From Anoplopoma fimbria (lineage: Eukaryota > Chordata > Actinopteri > Perciformes > Anoplopomatidae): a stretch of DNA of 64,000 bases. Made by a program: the position numbers and the translations under genes. The notes below the pieces were generated by a model. That model searched no databases. It saw only the letters and a list, made by a program, of their open reading frames with translations, and was not told the origin of the DNA. Positions 42,301-57,300 of the stretch are shown here, in pieces. The stretch's first letter is position 1. Each line of letters opens with the position of its first letter. The DNA lies in the NCBI RefSeq assembly GCF_027596085.1, contig NC_072454.1, positions 25,065,975 to 25,129,974 on the forward strand. Direction: 5' to 3'.

Positions 42301-45300
42301 TTCCTTGTATGTGTTCAAACTGCCTCTTTGTCCCTACTTTACTGTGTATAGTCTGCATGTGTTGTCTCAACCTTTATTAACTATGGTTAACAGTTTAACC
42401 TCAAACTAGCCAATGGACTCATGTTCACAGTGTTTACTGAGGTGATAAATCAAGTGATCATAGACTTCAATACAACCTGACCCTAGTGTTTGCAACCAGG
42501 AGAGTCTCCCCCTGCTGGCTAATTGAAATAATAAAAATTTGAGATACTTGTACGTAACTTGAATGTTTCCATTTCATGCAACGTTATACTTCCTTTATAA
42601 TTAAGAGAGAAATATCCAATATCAATGTGTAGCTAAACAAAACATGGTGGGACTATAATTCACTGTTGTGAATTTTATCAACCAACAGCATAGTGGTTGA
42701 ATTTAGTTGTAAGACTTGGTCCGCTTGTTGCTTGGTAATTTAAATAGAATGATCTGTAAACATTATAGGGACAAATGTTCTGAGACAGTTAATTGAGTTT
42801 AATTAGTTGTTTTTGGTTTATAATGCAAGTTCAGTATTAAGTAAACCCAGAATGCAACACACAAACTCTGTAAGAAGGTTAGGGTTTTTTTTGGTAATTT
42901 TTTTTCAGAATGGAGATAACGGCAGATGAGCTAGTCAGAGGGTTAGTGTTCTTGGGGCTGATCCAGTGGCTAATAAGACGGGAATGAGGTGCTTGCTTTG
43001 ATGGCTGAGGGTGAGCAGGCAGGCAGGAGACTGCAAATCCAGAACAGGAGACTGTCAGGGGGAGGTGAAATGAGTGTTAACTCAGGAACAAAATTACAAA
43101 GAGGAGCAGGAGTAGCCACAAAGGGAAGGAACACTAAGAAACACAAGGAAAGGCCACAGGAGGGACAGAGAGCATGACGTATAGAGACATTTCTATGAAA
43201 GAACGACACAAATCTATGACTATCTAGGGAACAATTTGACCTGCAAAATAAAGTGTTTAACGCTTAACTTCTCAACCAACTACAGGATTAACATGCCATG
43301 TACCAAGTATGCATCAGCAGTTATGATCTAATGGTATATGATAGTGTTTCACTTGTTTGATCAATCTTTCTATACTGAGAACATCACTTTTAATACTTTA
43401 AGTATATGTTGTTGAAACTACTTATATACTTTACTTCAGTAACATTTCCAATGCAGGGCTTTAACCTGTAATTGAGTTTTACAGTGTGATATTGCAAATT
43501 TTACACAAGTGAAGATAAATACTTCCTCCACCCCAGGTATCATGTATGACACATAACAACTGACAATACACAATCTGAAGATTATAAATGTGTGGCTTTG
43601 AGTAGTTTCCCCGTTATTTTCCAAAAGGTTGAAATTAACTGACATTGTGATCATTAGTCCCAGTTCATATATATTTTTTTCTTTTCCAGTCCTCCCTACT
43701 GTCTCTCTTTCTGTCTCCCTGCTCTGGTAATCAAAATGTATAGAGATGCTTTTACTTTGGGTCGAGAATAGTTAAAAAGAGAGAGGGGTAAACAGAGCAA
43801 TGGGGAATTCCCCTAAAGGAAAACCCGCAAGGCTGCCAAGACCCTGACATGTGCACACACATACGCACACCGAGTGACTCATAGGAAGCAGCACTGTTGG
43901 GCTCTGAGGAGTTTAAGTCAGAGCTACAGATTACCCAACAACTGGAATGTGTTCAAGTATTCAGTTATACTACTATACATCATGCATTAGTATTTTATTC
44001 TTACTAATCTCTATAAATTCATGATCCTCTGACATTATACAGTTAACAGTTATTGGCCACTATGAAATCAAAGATTGTATGTTTAAAACCATCAGGAGAA
44101 TGAAGCATTTCTATTCTAAAATGGTGGGTATTGTTGTAAAGCAAGTGTATGAAGTGTGTTATTTTCATTGTTTTAAGTGATGAGGTCTGGATTACACAAG
44201 TAAATGTTACTCCTTAAACATTATAGATTACCATTTAATTAGTGCATTTAATTTTTTTTGTTTTGTTTTATGAAACAAAGCATATCTTTACATGTTGGAT
44301 GGCACGTTTTTTCATTGCACTTTACTCAACTAAATACTACTTGCACCTGATGGTTCGTCAGTCCGTCTGATTGTCAGGTCCATTCAAGTGAGCGCGTTAT
44401 CTCAAGAATTTCTTCAAATTTGGCACAAACGTACACTTGGATTCAAGAATGACTTGGTTGTATACATAGTAATATGGATGTGATTCATTTGGGAAATTAA
44501 GAAAACGTTAACTGACGGTTCATTGGTGTTGTTTCCGTTGTGCCAACACGTAATATTAACACATTAACTGCCAACAACCCATAATGCTTGTTAACAGGTC
44601 CTGGTCATTTCATTTATTTAATGTAAGTCTCTGCACTCTGTTGCTCTAAATCTTGTTAAAGTCCATTATGAAAGTGTCATAGCCAAACAAAACATACTGT
44701 GTGATACCTCCATACTGTAATCTAGTTTGTTCTGTGTGCCCTTAACTGGACCTGCATACTCACAGAGATAAAGACAGTTTGAGACATGAAAAGACAATGT
44801 TGAGATCAGATGGTATGTTGCCAGATTGGCATATAAATACAAGTTTGTGTTGCATGTGTTAACAAGTCTAAATGAGATCCAAGGCTACAGAGCAGATGTA
44901 AGCAGGAGGAAGGGTTCCTATCCTCTGTGTCTGCTGAATGTAAAAGAAGACATTTATTTTCTAGCATGTAATCCACTTACATTTTAGAAGTTGATAGAAT
45001 ATTATGACTCCTCTTTGCTTTGGAAACCTTCTTTGGACCGTTTAAAACGGGCAGCATTCTATATTATATATCTAATAACCAATTCAATTTATGGAAACGT
45101 TTATTGTGGAGGTTAGAGAGTCTTCAGTTTTTTGTTAATTCAGGACTGTGACATAGAAGTGAGCTTTACTACGGAGCTTTACTCGGACAAATCAACAACT
45201 TTTATGACATTTTTTCCCAATTATCTTCTGTCCTCCATCAGTACTGCAACCACAGTAAAGAAGGAAAGGGACCGTGGAACATCATTTGGCGCCAGCTGTG

Positions 45301-48300
45301 GATGTACCTGTAGCAGTACTGTCATGTTTGACAAAATCAATGTACATTTTTCATACATTTGAATGCCCAAAGGCCATGATTTAAATAGGTAGACAAACCC
45401 AGCAATGATCCAAATTCTTTGTTTAACGCGTTAATTGTACAGTTAGCAGGTCTTTCCTGAGCGTTTTTTGTTTTGGACCTTTTTCGGTGACACTCCTCCC
45501 ATCTCTTTTCTGACGCAGAGCTCCTCCTCATGGATGCCAACAAAAATGATTGATGGTTCAGCAGTGAACACTGCTTTGTCTAAATGTATTTTGGAGTATA
45601 TCAGTATTTAGTTATTGAAGTCTATACAAGTGAATAATGCAAAGAGAGTACACTTTTGAAGCCTGATTAGCTATATTGTTAGTTGCATTAGGTGTATGGC
45701 TGTAACGCGAACAAAATGGAGCAGTTCGTCAGAAATGCGTTACAGCCCTCAGGATTCCCAGCGTAACGTTCCGGCTCGCTGACTCGGACCTCCGAGACCG
45801 GCGGTGAACTCGCTGGTAACAGCTCAGGGTGAACCGGAGCAGATGTTGAACCTGGTGCATCAAGGCAGTCACAGCCTGTCCCTGGTTCACTAGGGTCTGG
45901 CGAACCTCGGCGGTGGTGGCGGCGAACTGGGTCTCATGTCTCTGGACAGCCTCTTCCATCGACACGAACCGAGCCTGTGGCGAGGTGTCATATGCTGGAT
46001 CCATGTTATAGCCAGATCGTACTGTCACGGGTGAGGTGTGGACCCAAATGCAGTACGACAGGGAGACAGAGTAATGTTCAGGAGCTTTAATGAAAGCGGA
46101 GTACACAGCAGACAAACAGGCAGGAGATGACTCACGGTGAATATTCCACTCGAGCGAGCGCTGAACCATCAGCAGAGCAGGCAGACAGAACCCAGAGGAA
46201 GCGGAGGCTAATCTCGTGGTCGGGAACAGAAGGCTGAGGCGGTTAACCGGGGCAGAGGCAAGGCAGGAATAACGTGGTCGGGGACGGAAGGCTGAGTCAC
46301 TTACCGGGGCAGAGGCAAGGCGGAGAAGTCCAAACAAGCGGGGTTGGCAACGGGAAATCAGTCCGGGGGATAACGCTGGAAGGTCTGGCATGATGAGAGC
46401 AGGTGAGAGTGATGGTGCTGATGAGGTGGGTGTGGCAGACAGGTGCACTGCATGAGGCTGATTAGGTGATGGGAGAGTGTGGTGAGAGAGAGGGGCTGGG
46501 CTGTGAGCTGAGAGAAATAGACAGAGTGGGAAGAGTGAACAGGCGTGACTGTGACACTGAGAAGTCAAACTTTTTTTGCCTTGTGCACCACTGAGCAACA
46601 CAGGAATGAACGGGGTGGCGCATGGTCTATATCCACACCACAGCGGCAATAGTGGGGCCAACATGCAATAAATGTTTCAGAATTTAATTGGCACGACAAC
46701 ATTTATTTATGAGGCTGCTGAAAGCCTTTTCACCGTGGATCTACTTACAGCATGTCACTGGTTTCATCACAACTTTATTGTGGATCACACTACTCAGAAC
46801 TCGCCCGACAAAAAACACTGCATCTGCACACCACTGTGCATCATGTAATGGATGGAAGTTAGAAACATTAGGGGAAGGAGCAGGCTGGACATGATATTAA
46901 CCATTCCCTCACCCTGAATCATTAGGGTGTGATTACATAAATGTAACAAGACCGGAGGAATGCAGCTCTGACATAATGTCGTGGATGGCTGTAGTGACTC
47001 AGCAGTAACCAACTCCTACCACCTGTCCAGTACTATTCCCACAACCGCTGGACAAGAGGTCTGCTGTGGATTGGCATTTCTACCATTGTTACCCCTTGAC
47101 CAACATATTGGTTCACGTTAAAGTAACTTCATCATTTTCTTATTCCATTTCTGTGGAATATATATACACTGTAAATATCACTGGTTTTAAAGCTCTGAAA
47201 CAGCTTTGCTGGTCACATTGAGATTTGAGGACTCACTGCGCTCAACAAATAAAAAAGTTGATGATATCATGCTATTGTCTGGATGTTACAGAGTGGCACT
47301 CTGTAACATCCAGACTATTCATTTGAACGATTAATACAAAATTAAAATGTGTTGGTGTAACATAGCTTTTTACAGTATATGATCGAATTAAGGAGAAAGC
47401 TTTTTCAGTCATAATTCATAAATCATATGGGATATAGCAGCGTTGCACCTCAATTCATTTCAAGAATAAAACATGGGAGCAGTCTGATGTGTGTGTTATG
47501 GTATAAGCATGGTTTCATCTTCATATGAAGGTCAACACAGAAGATGGCCATGTGAAACAGAAACTCACCACTTGCTGTCGCAGTGTAGCCGACACAACAC
47601 TTCAGTGCCTCACCACAGCCTGGTTGTTAATAATCACTGATATGATCCAAATCCACACCCAATGATTATGTATATTGGCATGAAACAAGTAAAGGCTTCT
47701 AACTGTCCTGCTAGCTTTTGCATGCTCTCTTAGCTTTTGCATGAAAATAATAATATAGCTTTATAGCCCCTTGATAACGCCACTCATACTTACACCCAAT
47801 TTCTGTCTTTCACTTTTGATGGAGCTATGTTAGCAATTTCCAACTGCATAAGCTAAACACATTCCATCTTCTCATCTGACTCTGAGTAAGATGGTTAAAC
47901 AATAGGATTATTAACATGCCAGAATGCTCTCATCTTGTGTATGTTACTCTTGTTTTTGTTACATTTGACTGTAAATTGAACTCTGCTTCCTCAGGTTTAA
48001 TCACAATCTTCTGTATTTCTTGTCTCTTTGTCTTCCAGGTCACACAGGACGGTTTATCTGGGTAGTTTTCTGTACCAGTCTACTCTTTGTACTGGCTCAT
48101 ATCTGCTTCCAGACAATACTATACACATATCCTCCTCTCAACATCGCCATAGGGGATAACTGTTCACAATGGGACACTATAACCATACATATAGGACTGT
48201 CCAGGTATGTAACTAGTGAAGCACCAGTTATACATGTCACTGTCACTTTTCAAGACAATGGTCTGATATGCTACAAATTAGATATGCACACATATTTTAA

Positions 48301-51300
48301 GTAATATAAAACAGGTAGCAGGAGCAGATTCATTATATCTGCCACCACAGGGTGAGAATGTGTAGAATATTTTAGAAAATATCAAAATATATGATTTTTA
48401 AGTTGCACCTACATTCTGGTATTTAAAAATGGGATCATCTTTGACCTCCCTTTACCTCCACATATGTATGTGTGTGTCTCGTAGGCTTCCCTTGGATGAT
48501 CCTTGGAGTGTGTTACGCCTTCTGTGTCCTGACATGGGTGTGTGTGTGGTTGCCTTGATAACAATCATCCTCTGCAGCAGATTGGTCAGGAACAGAGAAA
48601 TGGTGGCTGCTGCCAACATTACATCGGTGAGTCATGTGTATGTATGCAAGATTGTGATACAGTATGACCCCAGGAGTCACTGTGTTGGTGGGATAAAAGT
48701 CAAAGTTGACAGTGTTAATTATATGGAGGTGCTGTTTTATACAAGTTTTCTTAATACTTTTGTCTCAAAACTCTGTGTTTGAAATCCACAAGCGTAGTAT
48801 TGAGATCCACAAATGCCTTTTTGATTCACAAATAAAAAATATATTTCACAAATGCCTGTTAGATAGTTGTACATGTTATATTACATGTAAAAGATATTCA
48901 CAAATGCTTTTCATTTATTTGTAAATGAATTAAATGTATTTCATAGATATTTGTTTACATGTTAATATGTATTTGTATGTAGATTGTCGATCTGTTCACC
49001 CAAATATTATTGTGACAAATCTACCCCCATAACTTTATTACATAATATTATTAGATTGACTCAGTCTTATAAGTTATTTAAGTGCTTTTATAGGAAAAAC
49101 ATTCTTGTGCAGTCACTGTAATGTACTTTGCTATATAACACCTGTAACTTTTTTTCTGTTCCTTTCAAAACTTTAGCTTGAAGATGATTCAACAGAAAAA
49201 ATCACAGATGATGAGGAGGAGGAAGAGGAGGATGAAGAGGAAGAGGCATCAGGAGATGAAGATGAAGAAGAAAGATCACTACCTGGCGAACCTGATGAGG
49301 AGGTTTCCACAGCAACCAGAGCAAAGCAGCTGGCTGAGCGTCTGAAGACCAAAGCTCGGAAAGTCCTACGGGACCTGGGGAAAATCGTGGCCATCGGCCT
49401 GCTGGCTTTGGCTGGTAGGATCTGTGTTACAACATTACCTTCTCAGGTTTACACATTTTTCACAACACATAAAGAAGAAACTGAAAAAAGCATAGTCCAG
49501 ACACTGGTATTTGGTGCTCATTTCTAAAAATTCTGCCCAGATTTCCTTTTCAGGCTGTTTATATTCAGCACTGAAAAACACATTCATATCCAGAGACAGA
49601 TGTTCACTGACCACCATTTCAAAATGACTAATATGCAAAAACACCTAGAAAATCTGTCATATGTGGCCAGACTGTCAGGGAAGCAACATTCTTTGACTGG
49701 TATGTCACCTTTAATTAGTTTAAGTTAAGGCCTCTGACAGTAATTAGATCTACATCATGATCTCAACTAGACCTGCACAGTAGAAGTTGTGGTGGTGATG
49801 TAAAGGTTATATATATGTTTCATATATGACATTCGAGAAACTGTGTAATGTTTTTTCTTTGTCTTCTTTTCACACTGTCAAAAACTACAAAGCTTGATAG
49901 CTGTAGTGGAGTAAAAAGAAAAAACTGTGAGTGCAAAAGTACAAAAAACATGCTCTTGAATTTATACTTGTATGCATTACCAAAACAATAAACAATATGG
50001 CCTTAAACAATATGGTTAACATTTTAATGTGTTCAAGGTATTAGGAAAATAGAACATTGTTTAAAGACCAAAGCTAATTTATTTGTCAGTGAAAATAAGC
50101 ACTTCCTGCAAAATACAACTTGTAGAAGACAGCTTTGGAGGTATTAGATGACATATTTTACCCCCAGCTACTAGTCTTTATTCTAAGCTAGGAAAACAGC
50201 TCATAAACCTATAGTATGGCTGTTCTAGATGCACAAATATGAAGTTGATTTGTCTTGGTATTTGAGTAAGGGAAAGAGGAAATGTAATTGTTTCTGAAAA
50301 TGTAAAAATTTATGTCAAAACATGCACAAATAGTTTTAGGCCGTTTAAATGAAGTCTTCTTTCTTCTCTGATCATTAACACTTAATTCCAAGGATTAAAA
50401 TGATTTGACAGCAAGTACATACCTCCTGACCTCCTCATTTTCCTCCTAGGCATCACACTGCCCTCTGCCTTCTCAGCCATCTACTTCCTGCTTTTCATCG
50501 GCGTGTGCACGTGGTGGGCGTGCCACCTTCCCATCAGTCACCTGGGATTCAATGCACTGTGTGTGATGGTTGGCTTCTTCACTGCTGGTCACATGGTTTG
50601 TCTGTACGTGTACCAGAGTCTGCTGGCCCAGGCCCTGTTCCCCCCACACAGTCTGTGGGCCAGGTAAGACTGTAGCACACTGTGCAATAAATCATTTTAA
50701 TTCAACTTAGTGTTGTTTCAATACACTGGTATTGACTATAACCGGTTGGTGAGTTTAACTGCGGTCCAGATCCATAAGAAATATAGTGTCTATATTGCCA
50801 TAAGATATTTCTGGTCCCTAGACGAGGCTTCATACTGATTTTGGTGTCTTTGAACGGCATTTTCAGGTCAAAATTTCCCCTTGACTCCTTAAAAAGGTAT
50901 ACTGGAATACAAAAGGATTACATTTTTTATTAAATGTATGATGGATAGTAATTAGCTTATACAAACAATGGATCAAATTTCTTTGTGTTTATTGAAATAT
51001 GCCGTTGATGATGAGCCTACAGAGAATTATTAGCAACTCTTAAGTTTTCCTTATATATATTCACCGATATATATATATATATAATAATCGTCCTGTGAAA
51101 ATCTAATATTGTAATAGCCATTTCACGTGATTTTAACAAGGATTTCCACCACGGTGGTAAGAAGACAGGTAATATAATCTACTTAAGGTTAATTAGTTAA
51201 ACAATATCTTTCTTAAATGAATGCAGAGTTTTCATTCAATATACATTCAGAAATATGTCCCCATGAATCAACACTTCCTGGACCTTAACAAAGGCAGGAA

Positions 51301-54300
51301 TGGCAAGGGTTTCTTTTTTTTATGTGATCTAAATTTTCTCTGGGAAGAAAGGAAATTTGCTCTTTTCAAAATGAACTTCCAACATAGATTTACTTTTTTT
51401 TGTTTTACTTATGCAACAACACTACCTGGTTATGTTCAGGCAACAAAACTACTCGGTTAGGTTGAGGAAAAGATCATGGTTTCGGTTAAAATAAGTATGT
51501 TTGTTACCTAAAATAACGTTGTTTCACAACTGCTCTTAAGTAGACTACATAAGTTACACTTGGTTTCACACAGGACACAGTCCCCTGAGTTAAAATCCTG
51601 TGTTTGTTTGACCCATTCATCCTCCTCTTCCACACACCCTACAGAGACTTCCTCGCTCTTTTAACTGCATTAGTTGCTCTGACCATCTAATTATGACATG
51701 GATTGGTTTAAATGGAGTTAGTTGAAAGCCCAGTACATCTCACACAGACGCTAAACGGTGCCGCAGTGCATCTGTATCGGAGTCACAGGGGCATCAAGCT
51801 GTGGTATTTGACCAGTTGGGAGTGAAAACAGGTTGCAAATGCCATAATCTTTTTCCTCTGTGACCTAGAAATGCCTCTTTACTCCTTCCATGTTCCTTAC
51901 TGTCTTCTCAGTTTAGTCAATGACATGTGATATTATTTAGGCAGTGGGCTTGAAGCTCAAGTTCCTTCCTCCCAGGAAACCATTACTATCTATTAATAGT
52001 GTGCTTGCCTTGCAATGTGGAATCTCTGTGTTAGTTTTAAGAGAAGAAAATAGAATGTGTGTTTTAGAGCAGAGGAATGTGAGGAGAGTGTGATTTTGGA
52101 CTGGTATGTGTGGAATGACTAGCTAGCAGCTAGCAGCTGATCCTTCGTAACCTCACCTTTTTTACCCTATAGCTGAATTGCAGAAAGATGAAGTGCAGCA
52201 TTCCACTATTACGTAAGACCTCTCCCACTCTCCGTTTCTCTCTCATCTATCATTACCAGGGTTCCTGCCAGGTATCTGTCGGTATACCTAGCTGTCAGCA
52301 CACTGTGTATGTGTGTGTGTGTGTGTGTTAGTGTGTGTGTGTGAATGTCTGCCAGTTTATATCTCTATATATATTCATATTGATAATCATAAGTAATAAT
52401 AAGTCTGAACAACTTAATTGATCAAGCTGTTGAGTTTGTTGTGTTTTTTGTGTTTTTAAGTATTAGACATTGTTGAGATACTCAAACACCTGTACACATT
52501 TTATCAATCAATATCAAAATGATTTGTGAAAAACATTTTTTCTGGTTTTTCATAAAATGTTAATATAAATCCTTCTTAAGTGGTAGAGCACTGGTATGGC
52601 AAATGCGTGGCATAATTTCAACCACCCAGAAGTCAATGTAAACCGTCAAATATTCTTAATGTTATCTTTTTACTTTATTATTGTGATCTATAGTTATTAA
52701 AAAAAAGTTATTCTAAAGAGAAACAAATAAATGATTGTATTTTATTTTAAAACTTACTTTGATTACTGGAAAATTATTGTCTTAAGTAGTTTTCATTATG
52801 TTATATAAACTAAAGTTAAACAGGTCATATTTCCCTCTTTTATATTTATTTTAAATTGCATTATATTTAAGCACATCAAGGTAGCATTATAACTTACCTT
52901 CAACCAATACTCATTTTTACTGAGTAGAGCTTGAACAGACGAGCAAAGTCCATTACCGCTGCTGTTGGTCACTGTGATTCAAACAGTGATCTCAACAGCA
53001 TGCATAAGAATGAATTACAATAATTGTCTGATTAAGTTAGTTGTTTCAAATGTGATGTGATTTGTTAAGGTTGATCCTCCACGGCTTATTTTGGACTTGG
53101 CGTGGTGACACATTTTGAACTTCTTCTTTTTTGCTAACCGACAGTTCTGGGGTGTGGCTTTGACTTTATAGTCTGTGACGCTGTCTACTGATGTAAAACT
53201 ATCATGTGACACTGGCACTGACGAAAAAACTGAAATATGAACCTGATAGGCCTGTCATCGGTTGTATCAGCTGAAAACTGGCCCATCAATCAGCAGCCGA
53301 TAGATCTGTGCATCGGTATAGTCAAAACACATACTGTTGGTACTTTTGATACCTTTTATACCTTATACAACTATATCACCCTCTGCAGTGAGTCAAATTC
53401 TTCAGGAGCCAATCTGATGGGTCGTAAACATGGTTAGTGTAGTTTTTCTCTCACAGATTCAGGGAAAATATCTACTTTCTTGGAATCGATTGTGGGATAA
53501 CTTAAGTCGGGTTATTGAATAATACGAAGTATTATACAGTGTAATTCAGACCTACAGAGAATAATTGTAAGCCACCTATATTCAGTTCCTGTTTGTGACT
53601 CCAAGTATTTACGACTTGATCTGTTGGGGTCTGTTTGACATTTGTTTAGATAAGAGAGAGGGGGAAAGAGAGAAAGGTTAGGTATTTGTGCAGAGAAAGA
53701 CTTCAGTTAATCCATCCATGTTTTAACTTAGTATATTGCCTGGAAATCTTTCTCTTAGTGCTGTGGACCGTCAGATTTGTCACCTTTATTGCTAAAGGTG
53801 TAAAGGTACCATCTGGTCTGTGGGGAGAGTCTCTGAGAAAGTTTATTCAAAACTCCCCTGAAGTGATGAAAGGCCAGTTTGGAAGTATTAGAATGTCTCT
53901 GCAGTACTTAACCCCGGTAGTGGTTAGATACAGCCGTGTTGATCAACTTGCTGCACTTGAGAAAGCCTTAAAGGTTTAGTCTTTTTCTGCATTGAGAAAA
54001 AAAAATCAAGTTTATAAAAGTTTTTCAAGTTTATTGTAAATTAAATGTTCATGCCTGTGTCCTCATTCAAATTGTCTACAGGTAATTCAATCACTGTTTT
54101 TCTTGCTCTTCCTGACAACGCTAAAACCACAAAAAGAGCTTGTTAACTATGGTCTAAACTTTCTTCATTCCTCCAACATTGGTAATGTTTCCCTTCGTCA
54201 AAGGTTAGCTGAACTCTGTAGTTGCCAACCATGCTCTGCTACCAATGTTACTGAGAGCAAAGGCCTAGTTATCGGTTTATCATTAAACACCTTTCAAAAT

Positions 54301-57300
54301 AAAAGCTCTCTACTCGACTATAACCAGAAGTGTTTCCTGTATTTTTCCTTCTATTTCATTAATCGTACTGAGTGCTGGGCAATGAGCAAAAAAAGTTACT
54401 TGAACTTGAACGCCAGATCCCCTTCTTCCACTTCTTCCAACTCTTCCTGGGGCTCCTAAGGCATTCCCAATTTTCAGATCCACATTCCACTCACTTGCAT
54501 CTTAAGACATTCTCATTGTAGACATGAGGAGACAGGAATTGAGGAAATTACATGTCCTATCCCCTACAGCATCATCTTAAACAATATCAGTTTCTGATTT
54601 GCATTTGCCCTGTGTTTGCTCCCTATATGTGCAACAGGGTTTTTTTTCTTTCATTTTTGTCTCTCTGGATGTTACCTCCTAAGATAATCAGTTTGACAAT
54701 CATCTGAGCATTAATATAAACCTGTGGTCTGTGTTTAGACTTTGTACAGATCAGTTAAACCAAAGGGTCTAAATGGACTTTACTGCTCAGACAGTTTTTG
54801 GTTGTATGGTTATTTTGTCAATCGAAACTACACCACACAGATCAACTGTTCTTTAAAAAGATGGTGAATCAGAAGAACCTAAAACTTAGAAGTAGGCCTA
54901 GTATCCATGACTAACTGATCTGCAAGATCCTGATCACGCAAGATTCCAGATATTAGTGTCAAAAGATTATGCAGATTTTTTCATCTTTTTTTTTCAGGGT
55001 GTAGTAAAATTTTAATGTTTGACAAATTCCATTTCAACTTTTGTTAAATATCTATCTCATCTCAATAAAACATGTAGATACAAATACAATATTATTTAAA
55101 AATCCTTTTGTCTATTTTCATTTTTAAGAGTCCCAAATGGGAGAGAGCGTACTTCAAAGCTCCGACATGAACAATATTGACTCAATACAACATATGGTTT
55201 TCTCTAACATCAATAAAGCAATAAATTCCTATTAGTATTGTTAGAAATAGTACTTTTCTCCAATGTTTTTGCAGATAACCTGCATAGTATTGTTTTTCAT
55301 TTTTTCAATTGGACATGTAAGGTCCTTGTTCTTGTTTTAAAACATTCTGAATTTGTTACACCTCGTGGAAACACAGGAAAAACAGGACTCAATTACATTA
55401 CCCAGACAGTAAGATCAGATTTAGAAAATTAGACTTTTCTTAACGGATCTGGTTCGGTTCACAGGTAGGCAGTCAGTACAAACACGTCATGCAGGGATAA
55501 GGCAAAACACTTGGTCAAGAAGAAACAGCCAGAGATCACAAACCAGGAACATGAACACTAGGAAAATCGCTGGAACGTAAAAAACAGAGGACTAGAAAGA
55601 ACTGGCACAGAGATAGGGAAACAGAGGGTTTAAATTCACATGAGAGGTATAGGTGAATAGACACAGGTGGATTTAATCAGGGGCAGGAAAAACACAAAAG
55701 GGCAGGAAGTGAAGTTGTCTGAAACGATAGTATAGGTGGGTTACACAAAATAAAACAAGAAACACTGAAATTACCAAAATAAACAAATTTAACCAGGCCA
55801 ACGTAACAAACACATGTGCTGCACAGAAAAAAAGGAGGGAAGACCACAAAGACAGAGAGTCACAAAAACACTAAAACTAGTAAAAAATTAAACCAAAACC
55901 AAGATCATGACAGAATTTGGCCAATAAACAGACTCTCTGATTAGTGGGTGTCTGGTATTTTTAAAGCTCCACTTGACCGGTCACTTAAAAAACAGACTCC
56001 ACCTTCACCTAATCCTAATATTCTAGCTGCCTTACATCCTTCTGGCCACAACAACATTTGTTCAACATGTCATCAACTGCCTCCTGTTATCTTTATCTCC
56101 AACCCTTCTCACTCTTTCTCTTTATGTCTGTTTCTGTCTAGACTCTTTGGTCTGAAGGACATCATCATACCAGGAAACTGCTCCTCACCCTATGACCTAA
56201 ACCTTAATGCAGGTCATGATTGGCCAGTTTACGTCAACCCAGGAATACTGTTCCTCCTCTACATTACCATAGCAACAGTTCTCAAGACAGGATATCATGG
56301 AACACCTAACCAGGTATCTGCTACTTCTTCATCACTGGTACCGACTGAAATGTGTCCATAGCAGAGAGTATTACAAAGAAAAAAGCTGGTTGGCATTGGA
56401 TATGTAGATCAGTGCGTAATTGCATGATAGGCGAGACAGCGCAGATGTGTGGCAAACTTAAAAATTCTCTTCTGGATGGTTAGCTGTTTTGTTTATTGGG
56501 AATCTGTTGCTCAGCGAGTTACGACAGCATCACTTACTCTTGTTTACTTGTTCTTTGATCACAATTCCTGATTTAAATCACGTTTTCGTTCTAATTGTCA
56601 ACTGTTTCACTAAATGTCCATGCATGGCTACATATGTTCAGACAACATTTCACTTTATTTAGTAAAGAATAAACATTCTTAAAGTGAGTGTGAAAGTAGT
56701 ACTGTTTTGGTTTGGGTACCATAATTTAGATTATTTTGCCCTAATATTGAAACAACTCTTACTTCACTTAATAATAACATAATTATTTTTTGCATATTTT
56801 TAAATCTCTGACAATGCTTGCACTAAGATACTTGTAAGCAGATACAGTGAGATGAGCTTTTTCCACTGTTGTTGCTATCTTGCTTTGAAAGGCCAAATGA
56901 TCAGTGCAGGAGCTAGCAAGCACAAGAGCTTTAAAACTTTAAAAATGTTTGCACATGCTTGTAGCGTAATTGGATTTTTTTTACTTCAGTTTTGACTTGT
57001 GTTTTTTATTAGATGCTGTATTTGTGTGTTTAGCAGGTTAAGGAAGAGCAGCAGCAGGAGAAAATAGAAGACGAGGAGATGGTTGAGCTAAGGTCATGGA
57101 ATCAACAGAAAGATGATCATGAAGATGACACACAGGTCAATATTAATTTCTCTATGTGTAGTTAAGTAGTTCAAATTTGACCATTTTAAGAAACTACAAT
57201 GAAAGTATGGACAAATTGCTTCATAAATAACACCTGAGAGTTGTACCAAGTGGAATGAAATTATTAGAAAAAGTCCCATTCTTTAATAAAACTGTATTCA

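Larger units (their letters stand above)
38531..48038 (+). other. piezo1 intron 2 (9.5 kb)
   Basis: Holds the Tc1-like deletion derivative, a complete SINE, a gypsy LTR-plus-gag fragment, two long palindromes and an unnamed inverted repeat copy, all annotated separately. About 42985-43175 has purine-rich, LTR-like sequence (aggagactg, gaacaggagac, gaaacacaagg) that may be another antisense LTR piece. No protein-coding exon recognised between. Confidence 0.6.

Noticed and set aside
45729..46664. Longest open frame in the window (311 codons, minus strand)
   Set aside because: It runs through an LTR into the start of a gypsy gag; only about the last 90 codons resemble gag and the rest is LTR read as protein. 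Not a host gene.
49173..49394. Serine-rich minus-strand frame
   Set aside because: It is the complement of the acidic piezo1 exon 5.
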